The notes below the pieces were generated by a model that saw nothing but the letters and a program-made list of their open reading frames with translations, did not search any database and had not been told where the DNA came from. 64,000 nt of DNA from Schistocerca nitens (Eukaryota > Arthropoda > Insecta > Orthoptera > Acrididae), in assembly GCF_023898315.1 (NCBI RefSeq), contig NC_064614.1:1051652432-1051716431 (forward strand), read 5' to 3'. The stretch's first letter is position 1, and each line of letters opens with the position of its first letter. Of this stretch, positions 1-12,222 are shown piece by piece. The position numbers and the translations under genes were made by a program.

Positions 1-519
1 TTCTAATGAAATCGATTCGAACGAATTATCTTAGATAATTAAAGACTGTGAGTTTTCACAGTCATTGATTTGCGAGTTGTGTAATAAAACGGTAATTATT
101 TGAAAAACTATCTGTTTGTAAGTTTTCTGGGTCAACTACGAGTCTCTGGCTTATTTACGACAATGCTATCTGTGCAGGGTGTTAAAAAAGCTATCTAATA
201 TTCCATATGATGTTTGTGCTAATCAAAACAAGAAAAAATGTCTTATAACCATTCTAACATATGACCATTTGTTCAGTGGAGGAGCTCAACATGATGTCCA
301 TTCATCTAAATGCTTGCCTCTGACCCTCGGTGTAAGAACTCACGAATTCTTTCAAATCACTCTGTTTCGTTTTAATGTGCTGATAGGAACGAAACACAGG
401 ATTGTATAGTGTCTGCACATCGTTTATTGGAGTGGAATAGACATAATGTTTCACCTGTCTAGTGGATTTAGGTCCGAGTAACCACCTGGCTAAGGTATGG
501 GACCTCTCAGGCCAATCCA
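1..519. other. Unassigned AT-rich DNA
   Basis: No transposon, exon-like or RNA-gene signal is recognised. The short open frames here show no family motif and look like chance frames. Confidence 0.5.
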
Positions 520-1350
520 ACGGTTTTCAAATGTTCTCATCAGGTGCCGACGCACAATGCTGAAAAAAATGAGCTGGTGCATCGTCATGCATGAACCACA
601 TCTGTAGTCTGCCATGACACGACACATCCTCCAAGAAGATGGGCTTTACGTTCTTCACAAGCGGTGATAACAATCCCTGGCTAAACCTTGTGATATCACA
701 TACGGATCTAGTGATCTATCCTACCCATGCATTAATTCAGTATCGGTCCTGATGCTTTGCTTCCTGAACTGTATGGGGATTTTTATCGGTCCACACATGC
801 TGATTATGAAAAAAACAATAAAAAATAAAAACACAAATTAAAAAAATTGGAGGCAAATAGTGGATCTGAACCGCACTGTCGCAAGAACCATTGGGAGAAC
901 TGCACTTTGGCCCGATTGTCTTCTGCCCTAAGGACCTGGACGCGGTGACCATGCTATGGGTACAATAACTACCCGTGAAGTACCGTCCAGACCGGATGAT
1001 GACTAACACCTGCAACTGCTGCTATTCGTTGCACACTACCTTCAGGGTTCTCGTCCACTGCACCTAAAACACGATCCTCCACTTAAGGTGTGAGAAATTA
1101 ACAAGGCTTTCCAGTGTCTACTTTGTTGTGTGTCACGGAACCTATGTCCCCAAGACGCTTGAAATAAATTGGCTAAACCGCTTAACAGATGGTACCCTGA
1201 GTACTAGAAATTGTCCAGTGTACAGGCTACGGACTTTCAGATTAGCTCCATCTGCTAAATCTTGTCTGCCACTTCCCTTGTGGACTAAAAGGCCTACATT
1301 GCTAGACTGTCTCAGGGTATCTGCAAGAGAAGAAACATGTTGTAGGCACC
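520..1350 (-). pseudogene. Relic of a DD41D-type (DUF4817-linked) transposase
   Basis: On the minus strand short stretches match the better preserved element at 58550-60102. One is the block WTDKNPH followed by KHQDR (about 737-800 region), the counterpart of WADENPH and RHQRR there. Another is the stretch around 550-605, which matches the part encoding the catalytic-core motif FMHDGAPAHF. The order of the blocks along the strand is the same as in that copy. The frame is broken many times and no terminal inverted repeats were found, so this is an old, dead copy with approximate borders. The identification rests on comparison within the window; the family name is from general knowledge. Confidence 0.55.
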
Positions 1351-1393
1351 GTAAACATAACAATAGTATCTACTTTAAATCTGACGCGTAAGT

Positions 1394-1582
1394 GCCGGCC
1401 GGTGTGCCTGTGCGGTTCTAGGCGCTTCAGTATGGAACCGCGTGACCGCTACGGTCGCAGGTTAGAATCCTGCCTCGGGCATGGATGTGTGTGATATTTA
1501 GGTTTAAGTAGTTCTAAGTTCTAGGGGACTGATGACCGCAGATGTTAAGTCCCATAGTGCTCAGAGCCATTTGAACCATTTT
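1394..1582 (+). mobile_element. SINE-A (tRNA-Leu-like head, common body)
   Basis: The head resembles tRNA-Leu, with an A-box-like and a B-box-like stretch for RNA polymerase III. The body runs from GATGTCCTTAGGTTAG to a tail reading GAGCCATTTGAACC and a T-rich end. The body is slightly deleted near 1490. A 12-bp target-site duplication, TGACGCGTAAGT, lies at 1382-1393 and 1583-1594, so both borders are firm. There is no protein; mobility would depend on LINE enzymes. Confidence 0.92.
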
Positions 1583-1594
1583 TGACGCGTAAGT

Positions 1595-2061
1595 AGATCG
1601 AACATCACGGTACATACCAGAGTTAGGAGAAATGTATACGAACGTAAACAGATGCAAGAAGATTACAGTACAATCACACAACTAACCGGAACAACTCACT
1701 ACAGACCACTGAGCTAACTAATGTTTACATCGATACTGCACGGCAGTATCCTATCACGCTGTTGACCCTGGTATGTGACATACCGCGAATGCTACAATGG
1801 TAATCCTATCCGCGATCACAGGTCCATGATACCTTCCTACCTCGCAGTATTCCATGCCAGGGGTAATAATTAGCGTTAATTATAGGGTAGTCGTCTGCAG
1901 TAGGACAAGTTACGCATTGCCATAGATGATATCACAACAGTACCTCCTATGAACACGTGTTCATATGCTTTGTAGGACCTGTGATCGTACGACATTTTGG
2001 TCTTGTTTTGATGCGTATCATCCCCTGACACACTGAGGTTTTTCTTAACACATTGTATATA
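1595..2061. other. Unassigned DNA
   Basis: No recognisable element or gene was found. Confidence 0.45.
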
Positions 2062-3254
2062 CACTGTGGTGACCCCAAATCATGAGATAGCGATATTTAC
2101 ATGTGCAGAAGGTAGTAGAGTCTCTGAGTTGGCGGAGCTGTGTCATTTGTACTCAGGTGATTCAAGTGAAAAGATTTTCGATGTGTTTATGTCCGCACGA
2201 CAGCAATTAACAGACTTTGAAATCGGGATGGTAGCTGAAACTTGAGACGTGGGCTACTCCATTTCGGAAATCATTAGGGAATTCTATTTTCCGAGATCCA
2301 CGGTGCCAAGAGTGTGTCGAGAATACCAACTCGGGCATAACCTCTCACCACGGACGATGCAGTACCCGACGGCAGCAGCTTTTGCATACAATTGTCAGTC
2401 CTAACAGACACGTACAACTGCGTGAAATAACCGCAGAAATAATTGTAGGACGTACGACGACCGTATCGGTTAGTACAATGCGGCGAAATTTTGAGTTAAT
2501 GAGCTATGACAGCAGACGATAGACACAGATGCCTGTGGTAACAGCAAGGCATCGCCTTCAGCGCCTTTTCGTGACGTATCGGCTGCAAGCTAGTCGACTG
2601 AAAAACCGTAATCTGGTCAGATGAATCAAGATTTCAATTTGTAAGATCTGATGGTAGGATTCGAGAAGAGCGCTGACCCTATGAAGCCCTGGACCCAAGG
2701 CAATGTGCAAGCCTGTGGTGCCTTCATCATGATGCGGGCTGAACTTGCTAGTGGAATGGGTCCACTGGTCCAGCTGACCATTGACTAGGAACGGTTATCT
2801 TCGGCTGCTTGGGCATCGTTTGCAACCATTCAAGGAATTCATGTTCCCAAAGAGTGATGCACCGTGTCACCGGGCCACAGTTATTCGCGATTGCGTGGAA
2901 GAAAATTTTGGACAGCTCGAGCGAACGATCTTGCCACCCAGATTCCTCGACGTGAATCCCATCGAGCATTTAGGGGACATAATCGAGAAGCCAGTTCAAA
3001 CACAAAATCCAGCACCGGCAACACTTTCCCATGTATGGACATCAATGGAGGCATCACGGCTTCGTATTTCTGCAGGGAACTTCCAACGACTTGTTGAGTA
3101 CATGTCACATCGAGTTACTGCACTTTTTTTTGCGTCATCAGTCTCTTGAATGATTTGTTGTGGCCCGCTACGAATTCCTGTACTGTACTATGCCGGGCAA
3201 AATGAGGTCCAACACGATATTAGAAGGTATCACATGCCTTTTGTCAAGTCAGTG
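2062..3254 (+). mobile_element. Degraded Tc1-like DNA transposon
   Basis: The ends form a diverged inverted repeat: CACTG then TGAC then ATG.GATA at the left, matched in reverse near 3225-3254. The plus strand holds a broken transposase. Near 2205 is an N-terminal helix-turn-helix region (LTDFEIGMVAE, then FPRSTVPRVCREYQL). Near 2615 is a WSDES-type stretch, disrupted. Near 2935-2970 is a proline/arginine block ending in an NPIEHLGD motif, equivalent to the SPDLSPIEHVW catalytic glutamate region. Many stops and shifts show it is dead. Family placement follows motif order; the borders are less certain than for the other transposons. Confidence 0.65.
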
Positions 3255-3517
3255 CATGTGCACAATGACTAGCTGCTCTTATGTGGAACTCCTAGCCCTT
3301 TTGTAACGTCCTGCAAGAATGGCGAGAGCCCAAATTACTTACCTCGTGTTCGATGCTAGAGGCGCGATCGTAGAATGTCGGCGTCCGTTCGAGGTCCTCT
3401 GGCGTTCCATCACTTGTGTCTGAAACAGCGCAATAACGAAACTTTTAGTCTACTGCTAGAGGGCAAAATTAATGGAAAGTTTTAAACATGGCTACGTTGT
3501 TAGCGACCGTTACAAAG
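3255..3517. other. Unassigned DNA
   Basis: Nothing recognisable was found. Confidence 0.4.
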
Positions 3518-3745
3518 TAAAATTAAAGCAATAACAGTCCTCGATCGCCAAATGAAGTCTTTTTGACCTAGGTTTCGGCCACTACTGAGAGAGCTTTCAT
3601 CAGAAATAAAGCATTTAAGCTGCCATGTCTAGTATAAAATAAACATAAAGCGACAATGCTATAGTCACTCTTAGTAGTGGCTGAAACCTAGGTCAAAAAG
3701 ACTTCCTTTTGCGAACGATGGCTATTATTGCTTCTATTTTAAAAT
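3518..3745. repeat. Foldback (MITE-like) inverted repeat
   Basis: Two arms of about 65 bases (3526-3593 and 3670-3736) are imperfect reverse complements. Both share a nearly perfect core with GACCTAGGTTTC and its reverse complement GAAACCTAGGTC. The loop is about 75 bases and carries no coding frame. This is a typical non-autonomous foldback structure; no target duplication was identified. Confidence 0.75.
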
Positions 3746-4173
3746 TAACTCTGGCAATCGTTCCTACTCATTGGCACGTGAAATAGTCGAACACCAGATG
3801 TTTAGAAACAGATTTGAAAATATTTACTACAACGTAAATTTAGTGATTGGATTTCAGTATCATGGTTTGGAGTATCACAATGCAATCATCGGAAGCGGAA
3901 TGAAATTCAGCTGTGGTTATATTTTCCATATATTGCAAATATCTTGTCAGTGTCCGAAAAAAAATTGCGATGCATTCCTCTTATCCCGAAAATAAGATTT
4001 ATACCTTATTAGGGGACGAGTGAAATCGTTGCAATGCGCAAACATGAATGGTATGTATGTATATTTGGAGTGTCCCAGGGGTTGTAGAGAGTGTGTAGAG
4101 GGTGTCTTGAGGAATAAATCGGAGATAGAAGCCAACCTCCGGAAGCGTAACCAAACAACGCTACAGAGCGTCT
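3746..4173. other. Unassigned DNA
   Basis: AT-rich with no recognisable element. Short open frames at 3771-3995 and 4020-4313 have no known motifs, and the latter runs into the SINE. Confidence 0.4.
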
Positions 4174-4184
4174 ATGTTATAGGC

Positions 4185-4377
4185 GCCGGCCTCGGTGGCC
4201 TAGCGGTTCTAGGCGCTACAGTCTGGAACGGCGCGACCGCTACGGTCGCAGGTTCGATTCCTGCCTCGGGCATGGATGTTTGTGGTGTCCTGAGGTTATT
4301 TAGGTTAAAGTAGTTCTAAGTCTAGGGGACTGATGACCTCAGATGTTAAGTACCACAATGCTCAGAGCCATTTTTTT
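4185..4377 (+). mobile_element. SINE-A
   Basis: It has the full tRNA-Leu-like head and common body. The flanking repeat ATGTTATAGGCGCCGGC (4174-4190 and 4378-4394) is 17 bp long and includes the first six bases expected of the SINE itself, so the exact 5' border is ambiguous. Confidence 0.92.
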
Positions 4378-4707
4378 ATGTTATAGGCGCCGGCGCCTGT
4401 CGCTAGTCCTCACGTTCTGCAGAGAGCGTGAATTTGTACGCCGACGGTGTTGGTTATTCAGTGATCGCGGTTGAGTCGTACGATAGCCAGTGGAGAAGAT
4501 GGGGCTAGCTGCTAGGTAGAAAGGTTTTGTCTCCTATGAATGCGATGCTCTGTTGCCTCGGTGGTTGACGGTTTCGGTCACGGGTTTACATCCAGTTTCT
4601 TTTTGTCCCGGAACTCTGTAAAATCTCCAATGTTTTTCATGCACCAAGGAGACATAGCATAGCATTCTTAGGAGACAAGGCCTGGCCTCAAAGTTTTTCA
4701 CAACATC

Positions 4708-4880
4708 AAATGATTCAAATGGCTCGGAGCACTATGGGGCTTAACATCTCAGGTCATCAGTCCCGTAGAACGTAGAACATCACACACGTCCATGCTCGAG
4801 GCAGGATTCGAACCTGCGACGGTAGCAGTCACACAGTTATGGACTGAAGCGCCTAGAACCGCTCGGCCACCGCGGCCGGC
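4708..4880 (-). mobile_element. SINE-A
   Basis: Minus-strand copy with head at the right (ending CGCGGCCGGC) and body at the left. The short flanking repeat CAACATC (4701-4707 and 4885-4891) supports insertion. The body is slightly shortened. Confidence 0.88.
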
Positions 4881-4891
4881 GTCGCAACATC

Positions 4892-5540
4892 TCTGGGACA
4901 TCGAGTATATTAGACATTTCTAGATGAACCACAAATCGCCATTAAAGGCCAGGCAGATTAATATGCATGTGATATTATTCCAGAGATACCAGTCCATCTG
5001 CAACTCATACTTCACCATTGACTACTCGACATTTACATGAGAACATGTTTCCAACACTACTGTCCTTGCCTACACATACGAATGTTCCCTCTTCAGTACA
5101 CATTCGGCACTTTGTATATTTTCATTACAAAATATATATCCACTCAACAACATCTTAAGGCCAACGGCCAAGTGTAAGACCTTTAGTTGGACGCCGCTTT
5201 GTGATCTGCGCCTGCGCCTTCCAGAGCCGACTCCACGCGGCTTATCTACACCTTCACCATCCTAGTATTAACGAGGCCCGAAGTTACTCTGTTCGATGAA
5301 AGGGCAAGAACAAGTGTTTTCAGCGCCACAATGTCCTTGGTACAGTGTTACTAATACCTTCCTATTATTTGTAAGGACAAATTTCGCCATAACGACGCCA
5401 CACGTCGTGGCATGGTCTCCACGAGTTACCGAAATCTTCGTTGACTCTGACGGTCGGAAGCTCAGTCTGCACCATCAACGCCCATTTCGCTGGATGTCTT
5501 ACATGTGATCTACAGAATCTGCGTCAAATGATAAGGACAG
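4892..5540. other. Unassigned DNA
   Basis: No recognisable element. A 70-codon open frame at 5296-5508 has no recognised domain. Confidence 0.4.
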
Positions 5541-5553
5541 AGATGCGGTGGTT

Positions 5554-5770
5554 CAAAAATGGTTCAAATGGCTCTGAGCACTATGGGACTCAACTGCTGT
5601 GGTCATAAGTCCCCTAGAACTTAGAACTACTTAAACCTAACTAACCTAAGGACAGCACACAACACCCAGCCATCACGAGGCAGAGAAAATCCCTGACCCC
5701 GCCGGGAATCGAACCCGGGAACCCGGGCGTGGGAAGCGAGAACGCTACCGCACCACCACGAGATGCGGGC
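5554..5770 (-). mobile_element. SINE-B (tRNA-Gly-like head, common body)
   Basis: The body is the same as in SINE-A, but the head is different. Read on the minus strand it resembles a glycine-type tRNA, with a CCC-type anticodon-loop region and a B box GGGTTCGATTCCC. A 13-bp target duplication, AGATGCGGTGGTT, lies at 5541-5553 and 5771-5783. See also the copy at 17365. Confidence 0.92.
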
Positions 5771-5783
5771 AGATGCGGTGGTT

Positions 5784-8700
5784 TAGGTACACAAGCACCT
5801 TCTTACTCTGATGCCTGTACATCGCTTTTTAGATGGCACTGCACAGTTCGAAAGGGATGTGATGGTGCATATACTTGCTGAATATCGTCATCTGTGTACT
5901 GCTAGCGAGAAGATACGGACGCTAAATTTCTTTATCGTTCGTCGCTGAAATTGGATAGTACATGTACCAGGAGCCTCACTTCATCGAACATGCGCATTTC
6001 CCCTTGTAAAACGAAAATCTATAGGTATAGCAATCGGTGGTCCATATCAATTTCAGTAAATGCTTTTGAAAAAAAGTCTGCGTCATTCTTTGAACTGAAG
6101 TAACAATGTTTCTACTTGTTTACATCTCCGTGGCCAAGAGGTTGACCAGCCTTACATATTGTGCTCTAAATCGGTTTTCAAGCGACAACTAATTTCAATC
6201 CCTTAATATGTCGTTGAAGAGTTTAGAGCTAACAGACTCTGGGAAGGCATGCTTACGTGAGAGGCTATTGTTTGAGCAAATAATTGGCGGACTACAATAT
6301 TTTTAGATCTACATTACTTGGGATTTCAAATTTTCTATGAAATTTGAAAGACCAGCTTACTACAAATTCTTTGACTTCGCTTAGTAGGTGTTTCAAATTT
6401 TATTGTGTTCAATAATTACCAAATCTAGTGAAAACAGGATACCTGTAACTGCAACAAATCTTAGGAAATGATACTAATGCCAGATGTGGAATTGCAAGAG
6501 CATTTCTTCTGCCTGAGGAGAATGTTTCTTTCAGTTAACTCTGTGACGAAAAGTCGTTTCTCAGCCTCAAGATTTAGGAGGGTATTTTAAGATGCAATAG
6601 AAGAACTTTTAAATAACGGAAAATCTTTCAGTGCCAGCGACCGTGTTACATTCAGGATGTTTTTACCAGCAGCTCAAACAATAATAAGTGAAAGAAAGAT
6701 TATTTCGACAGGTAAAGATGAGAAACATTATTGTTTCTGCTGATTTCCGAGTGTAGTTTATTTAGATATTTTCTAGAAAATTACACAACTCAAAGTGAGT
6801 TCTAAGCAACCTGGGAACGACGTGTAAAGTTGTGAACCGACAAGCTCCGTAGTTGTGCCGCTCAGCGTCATCTGCGCTGCTACTGGTGTTGAAATGGGTA
6901 TTCGTCGAGTATCAGCAACATGTCAAAATATCTACTGGATGTATATGCCATGTTTATACCTCTTTTATTTGCACATATCGACGTGCCTCTTTTACGGCAG
7001 TGTAAGGAGACATTCTACTGTGTAATCGAAAATTACTTTAATCGCCGTGTCAAGGAAACGTGTCGCTGTGTGGCACCAGTAACTTTACATTTCGTCCGCA
7101 GGACGGTTATAAGGCTTGTTCAGCAGGGCATTCAAGAAAACGGACACTCGTTTGAACACCTGAACATTTCACCACCGCAACATCCATCTGAACACAGTCA
7201 ATTCTGTACAGCATGTTTCATCAACGCTTAAAATCCTGAGTGTTCCTAGCACCGTACCTAAAATTTATATAAATTTCATTTAAATGCAGTTATACACAGT
7301 TGGGTTAAATATTTCAGCTAGATCATTGGAAAATAATGTTTTATTTCAAAAATTACAATTCATTTTTGTAACTTTTGGAATATAACTAAAGAAACTGTTT
7401 TCATAACTCATCAAAAATAATAACATTTCTTATGTTTATCTACTTTCACTCATTATCTTATAACATGCATAGAGAAGATTTGGCCCAGTCTGACTACCCC
7501 TGAAGCAGATCTTAGGATCTCCTAATGGTGATATTATCTCCGCCTTCTTGCTCTTTGACATATAAATTACAACATCAACATAAATGAATAATTAAGGGAA
7601 CTAGTAACTACAAATGATAAATGCCGTTTCTGCTTATACATTTATTGTGGACAGAAATCCCTTTATATATTACAAATGTTTATATATCAATAACCAATGG
7701 ACATAAAAAAGAACAAGTGGATTTCCTAACTAATATGATTGATCGATTGACAAAATCTGCCCCTTTTTGTGGCTACGTGATCTAATATAAATAACGCGAG
7801 ATGACTGACATCACCTATGTACCAAACACTAGAAGAGACTACTTTCAAATATGATATAGTGTCTTGTGGAACCTCAGTTACGTCATCACAGCTGTTTAGC
7901 TTTATAGCCCTAATAAGCCGAAGCAATTAGTAATATCACCATATGTACTGCGTCCGGTGGTTCGGAGTGATGCCTCTCGTACATATCTGTAACAACGGAA
8001 GAACTCCAGCAGCAAAATAGAAAAATAACCCTCATTCAAACACTATGACGGCAGAAGACGGTCCTCTGACTAGTATACTCTAATCCTGTCTTCTCCTCTC
8101 TGTGTTCTACAGACGAGAAACGCGAACTCCCTGCCACAGGGACGAAGTTCAGACAACACCTCAACGTGAGCATAAGCAGAAGAAGTGCTCTCAATCACTG
8201 AAAGCTGCGTTATCAATGACGACTGCCTACCTGGAGGCGAGATCCAGAATCGTATAAGTTCGCAACAGTACAGTGTCTCAGCGTTCAAACTATAAAATCT
8301 CCTGAGAGCAAAGACAGCAAGTCCGTCTGTACCAACGAAAGCTGACACTGAGGGACCGTCAAACACGGGCGCTGAAAATGGAAGACTCCTTTCTCTCCAC
8401 CGCTGGCCTCCCAGTATATCTCGACTTCCCTTCCTCGTAACTGCATAAAGCGAATCATATTCTCGAAACTACAGAATATTCTCCCTCTATACAAATTCTT
8501 CCGAACGCCGACCAACCATATTTTATCCTTTTGTCGTCCAGCGCGGAGGAAAGTTTGCGAGGAAATACCTATCCCCTTTAATTAGGAATACATACAATGG
8601 TACGCTTCTCAGAGTAAATATCCTTAGAAATATTCCAGCCTGCGTGATTTACGAGATAAAGCTTCCTCGTTCCTCTCTGCTGCGTCCAGGATTTTCAGAG

Positions 8701-9012
8701 TTTCCGAAGTATTATTCGGTAATCCTTCAGGCCCCACTACAACACCGGCCGGCCGCCGCTGTATTTTGCTTCAGCGATCAATTGCCCCTACCGCTCATCT
8801 TGGCTACTCTCTGTGTCAAGCAGGACAAACACACCTTTGTAGGCTCTTCCACACAGGGCTTGAGTTACGCCCGCCTTCTTATTTCCACTGGAGTTCCAAC
8901 CTCTACTAGTATAGGCAATTATTCATTACGCCGTTTTGATGATAAAGATACTCTGCCACCTTCCATAATTACAAGATGTACATGAAAATGTCAGTCTTCC
9001 TTAAATATTCAT
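5784..9012. other. Long unassigned AT-rich region
   Basis: 3.2 kb without a recognised mobile element or gene. Open frames of about 100 codons (6920-7231 plus; 8070-8366 and 8285-8515 minus; 8644-8985 plus) show no family motif I know. A pyrimidine-rich stretch ending in CAG near 8110 resembles a splice acceptor, but no convincing exon follows. Confidence 0.4.
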
Positions 9013-9067
9013 ATACACGATGTTGTTGTTGTTGTTGTTGTTGTGGTCTTCAGTCCTGAGACTGGTT

Positions 9068-12000
9068 TCATGCAGCTCTCCATGCTACTCTATCCTGTGC
9101 AAGCTTCTTCATCTCCCAGTACCTACTGCAACCTACATCCTTCTGAATCTGCTTAGTGTATTCGTCTCTTGGTCTCACTCTACGATTTTTACACTCCACA
9201 CTGCCCTCCAATACTAAACTGGTGATCCCTTGATGCCTCAGAACATGCCCTACCAACCGATTCCTTCTTCTAGTCAAGTTGTGTCACAAACTTCTCTTCT
9301 CCCCAATCCTATTCAACACTTCATCATTAGTTATGTGATCTACCCATCAAATCTTTAGCATTCTTCTGTAGTACCACATTTCCAAAGATTCTATTCTTTT
9401 CTTGTCCAAAATATTTATCGTCCATGTTTCACTTAAATACATGGCTACACTCCATACAAATACTTTCAGAAACGACTTCCTGACACTTAAATCTATACTC
9501 GATGTTAACAAATTTCTCTTCTTCAGAAATGCTTTCCTTGCCATTGCCAGTCTACATTTTATATCCTCTCTACTTCGACCATCATCAGTTATTTTGCTCC
9601 CCAAATACCAAAACTCCTTTACTACTTTAAGTGTCTCATTTCCTAATCTAATTCCCTCAGCATCACCTGACTTAAGTCGACTACATTCCATTTTCCTCGT
9701 TTTGCTTTTGTTGATGTTCATCTTGTATCCTCCTTTCAAGACACTATCCATTCCGTTCAACTGCTCTTCCAAGTCCTTTGATGTCTCTGACAGAATTACA
9801 ATGTCATCGGCGAATCTCAACGTTTTTATTTCTTCTCCATGGATTTTAATACCTACTCCGAATTTTTGTTTTGTTTCCTTCACTGCTTGCTCAACATACA
9901 GATTGAATAACATCGGGGAGAGACTACAACCCTGTCTCACTCCCTTCCCAACCACTGCTTCCCTTTCATGCCCCTCGACTCTTATAACTGCCATCTGGTT
10001 TCTGTACAAATTGTTAATAGCTTTTCGCTCCCTCTATTTTACCCCTGCCACCTTCAGAATTTGAAAGAGAGTATTCCAGTCAACATTGTCAAAAGCTTTC
10101 TCTAAGTGTACAAATGCTAGAAACGTAGACTTGCCTCTCCTTAATTTAGCTTCTAAGATAAGTCGTAGGGTCAGTATTGCCTCACGTGTTCCTATATTTC
10201 TACGGAATCCAAACTGATCTTCCACGTGGTCGGCTTCTACTAATTTTTCCATTCGTCTGTAAAGAATTCGCGTTAGTATTTTGCAGCCGTGACTTATTAA
10301 ACTGCCGGCCGCGGTGGCCGTGCGGTTCTGGCGCTGCAGTCTGGAACCGCGGGACTGCTACGGTCGCAGGTTCGAATCCTGCCTCGGGCATGGGTGTGTG
10401 TGATGTCTTTAGGTTAGTTAGGTTTAAGTAGTTCTATGTTCTAGGGGACTTATGACCTAAGATGTTGAGTCCCATAGCGCTCAGAGCCATTTGAACCATT
10501 TGAACTTATTAAACTGATAGTTCAGTAATTTTCAAATCTGTCAACACCTGCTTTCTTTGGGATTGGAATTATATTCTTGTTGAAGTCTGAGGGTATTTCG
10601 CTTGTCTCATACATCTTGCTCACCAGATAGTAGAGTTTTGTCAGGACTGGCTCTCCCAAGGCCGTCAGTAGTTCTAATGGAATGTTGTCTACTCCCGGGG
10701 CTTTGTTTCGACTCAGGTCTTTCAGTGCTCTGTCGAACTCTACACGCAGTATCATATCTCCCATTTCATCGTCATCTACATCCTCTTCCAAAATATTGTC
10801 CTCAAGTACATCGCCCTTGTATAGACCCTCTATATACTCCTTCCACCTTTCTGCTTTCCCTTCTTTGCTTAGAATTGGGTTTCCATCTGAGCTCTAGATA
10901 TTCATACGAGTGGTTCTCTTTTCTCCAACGGTATCTTTAATTTTCCTGTAGGCAGTATCTATTTTACCCCTAGTGAGATAAGCCTCTACATCCTTAAATT
11001 TGTCCTCTAGCCATCCCTGCTTAGCCATTTTGCACTTCCTGTCGATCTCATTTTTGAGACGTTTGTATTCCTTTTTGCCTGCTTCATTTACCGCATTTTT
11101 ATATTTTCTCCTTTCAGCAATTAAATTCAATATTTCTTCTGTTACCCAAGGATTTCTATTAGCCCTCGTCTTTTTACCTACTTGATCGTCTGCTGCCTTC
11201 ACTACTTCATCCCTCAGAGCTACCCATTCTTCTTCTACTGTATTTCTTTCCCCCATTCCTGTCAATTGTTCCCTTATGCTCTCCCTGAAACTCTGTACAA
11301 CCTCTGGTACTTTCAGTTTATCCAGGTCCCATCTCCTTAAATTCCCACCTTTTTGCAGTTTCTTCAGTTTTAATCTACAGTTCATAACCAATAGATTGTG
11401 GTCACAGTCCACATCTGCCCCTGAAATGTCTCACAGTTTAAAACCTGGTTCCTAAATCTCTGTCTTACCATTATACAATCTATCTGAAACCTGTCAAAAT
11501 CTCCAGGCTTCTTCCATGTATACAGTCTTCTCTTATGATTTCTGAACCAAGTGTTAGCTATGATTAAGTTGAGCTCTGCGCAAAATTTTACCAGGCGGCT
11601 TCCTTTTTCGTTTCTTACCCCCAATCCATATTCACCAACTACGTTTCCTTATCTCCCTTTTGCTGCTGACGAATTCCAGTCACCCATGACTATTAAAATT
11701 TCGTCTCCCTTCACTATCTGAATAATTCACTATCTGAATAATTTCTTTTATTTCATCATACATTTCTTCAATTTCTGCAGACCTAGTTGGCATATAAACT
11801 TCTACTTCTGTGGTAGGCGTGGGCTTCGTATCTATCTTGGCCACAATAATGCGTTCACTATGCTCTTTGTAGTAGCTTACCTGCATTCCTATTTTCCTAT
11901 TCATTATTAAACCTACTCCTGCATTATCCCTATTTGATTCTGTGTTTATAACCCTCTAGTCACCTGACCAGAAGTCTTGTTCCTCCTGCCCCCGAACTTC

Positions 12001-12222
12001 ACTAATTCCCACTATATCTAACTTTAACCTATCCATTTCCCTTTTTAAATTTTCTAACCTACCTGCCTGATTAAGGGATCTGACATTCCACCCTCCGATC
12101 CGTAGAACGCCAGTTTTCTTTCTCCTGATAATGACATCCTCTTGAGTAGTCCCCGCCAGGAGATCGGAATGGGGGACTATTTTACCTCCGGAATATTTTA
12201 CCCAAGAGAACGCCATCATCAT
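9068..12222 (-). pseudogene. LINE copy 1 endonuclease / reverse transcriptase, disrupted
   Basis: Reads from 12222 leftwards. The endonuclease has WNVRSLN, then ISEVRGQEEQ, and a DHNLL motif near 11400. The reverse transcriptase has an IPIPKKAG block near 10530, an AFVHLEKAFDNVDW block near 10080, the catalytic FADD box near 9815 and the C-terminal SETWTINILDKKRIESLEMW block near 9380. An in-frame TAG near 11956 stops the endonuclease. A tandem 16-base repeat (CTATCTGAATAATT on the plus strand, 11716-11748) shifts the frame where a GDWNS motif is expected. Further shifts lie at about 11630, 11400, 10880 and 10800, and a SINE interrupts it at 10304. It would copy RNA into DNA at a nicked target if intact; here it is dead. 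Confidence 0.9.
10304..10503 (+). mobile_element. SINE-A inserted in LINE copy 1
   Basis: Full head and body with target duplication ACTTATTAAACT at 10292-10303 and 10504-10515. Removing it rejoins the LINE reverse transcriptase region, so it is younger than the LINE insertion. Confidence 0.95.

Noticed and set aside
1394..1480. SINE heads read as tRNA-Leu or tRNA-Gly genes
   Set aside because: Each is continuous with the common SINE body and bounded by target duplications, so these are retroposons.
6920..7231. 103-codon plus-strand frame as a gene
   Set aside because: No domain, no similarity to the families in the window, and this length is expected by chance in 64 kb.
8070..8366. Possible host exon on either strand near a pyrimidine tract ending in CAG
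   Set aside because: No matching donor, no conserved domain and no continuing frame that I could support.
9402..10064. A 220-codon plus-strand open frame
   Set aside because: It is antisense to the LINE reverse transcriptase with its FADD box; the composition is a mirror of the lysine- and glutamate-rich sense frame.
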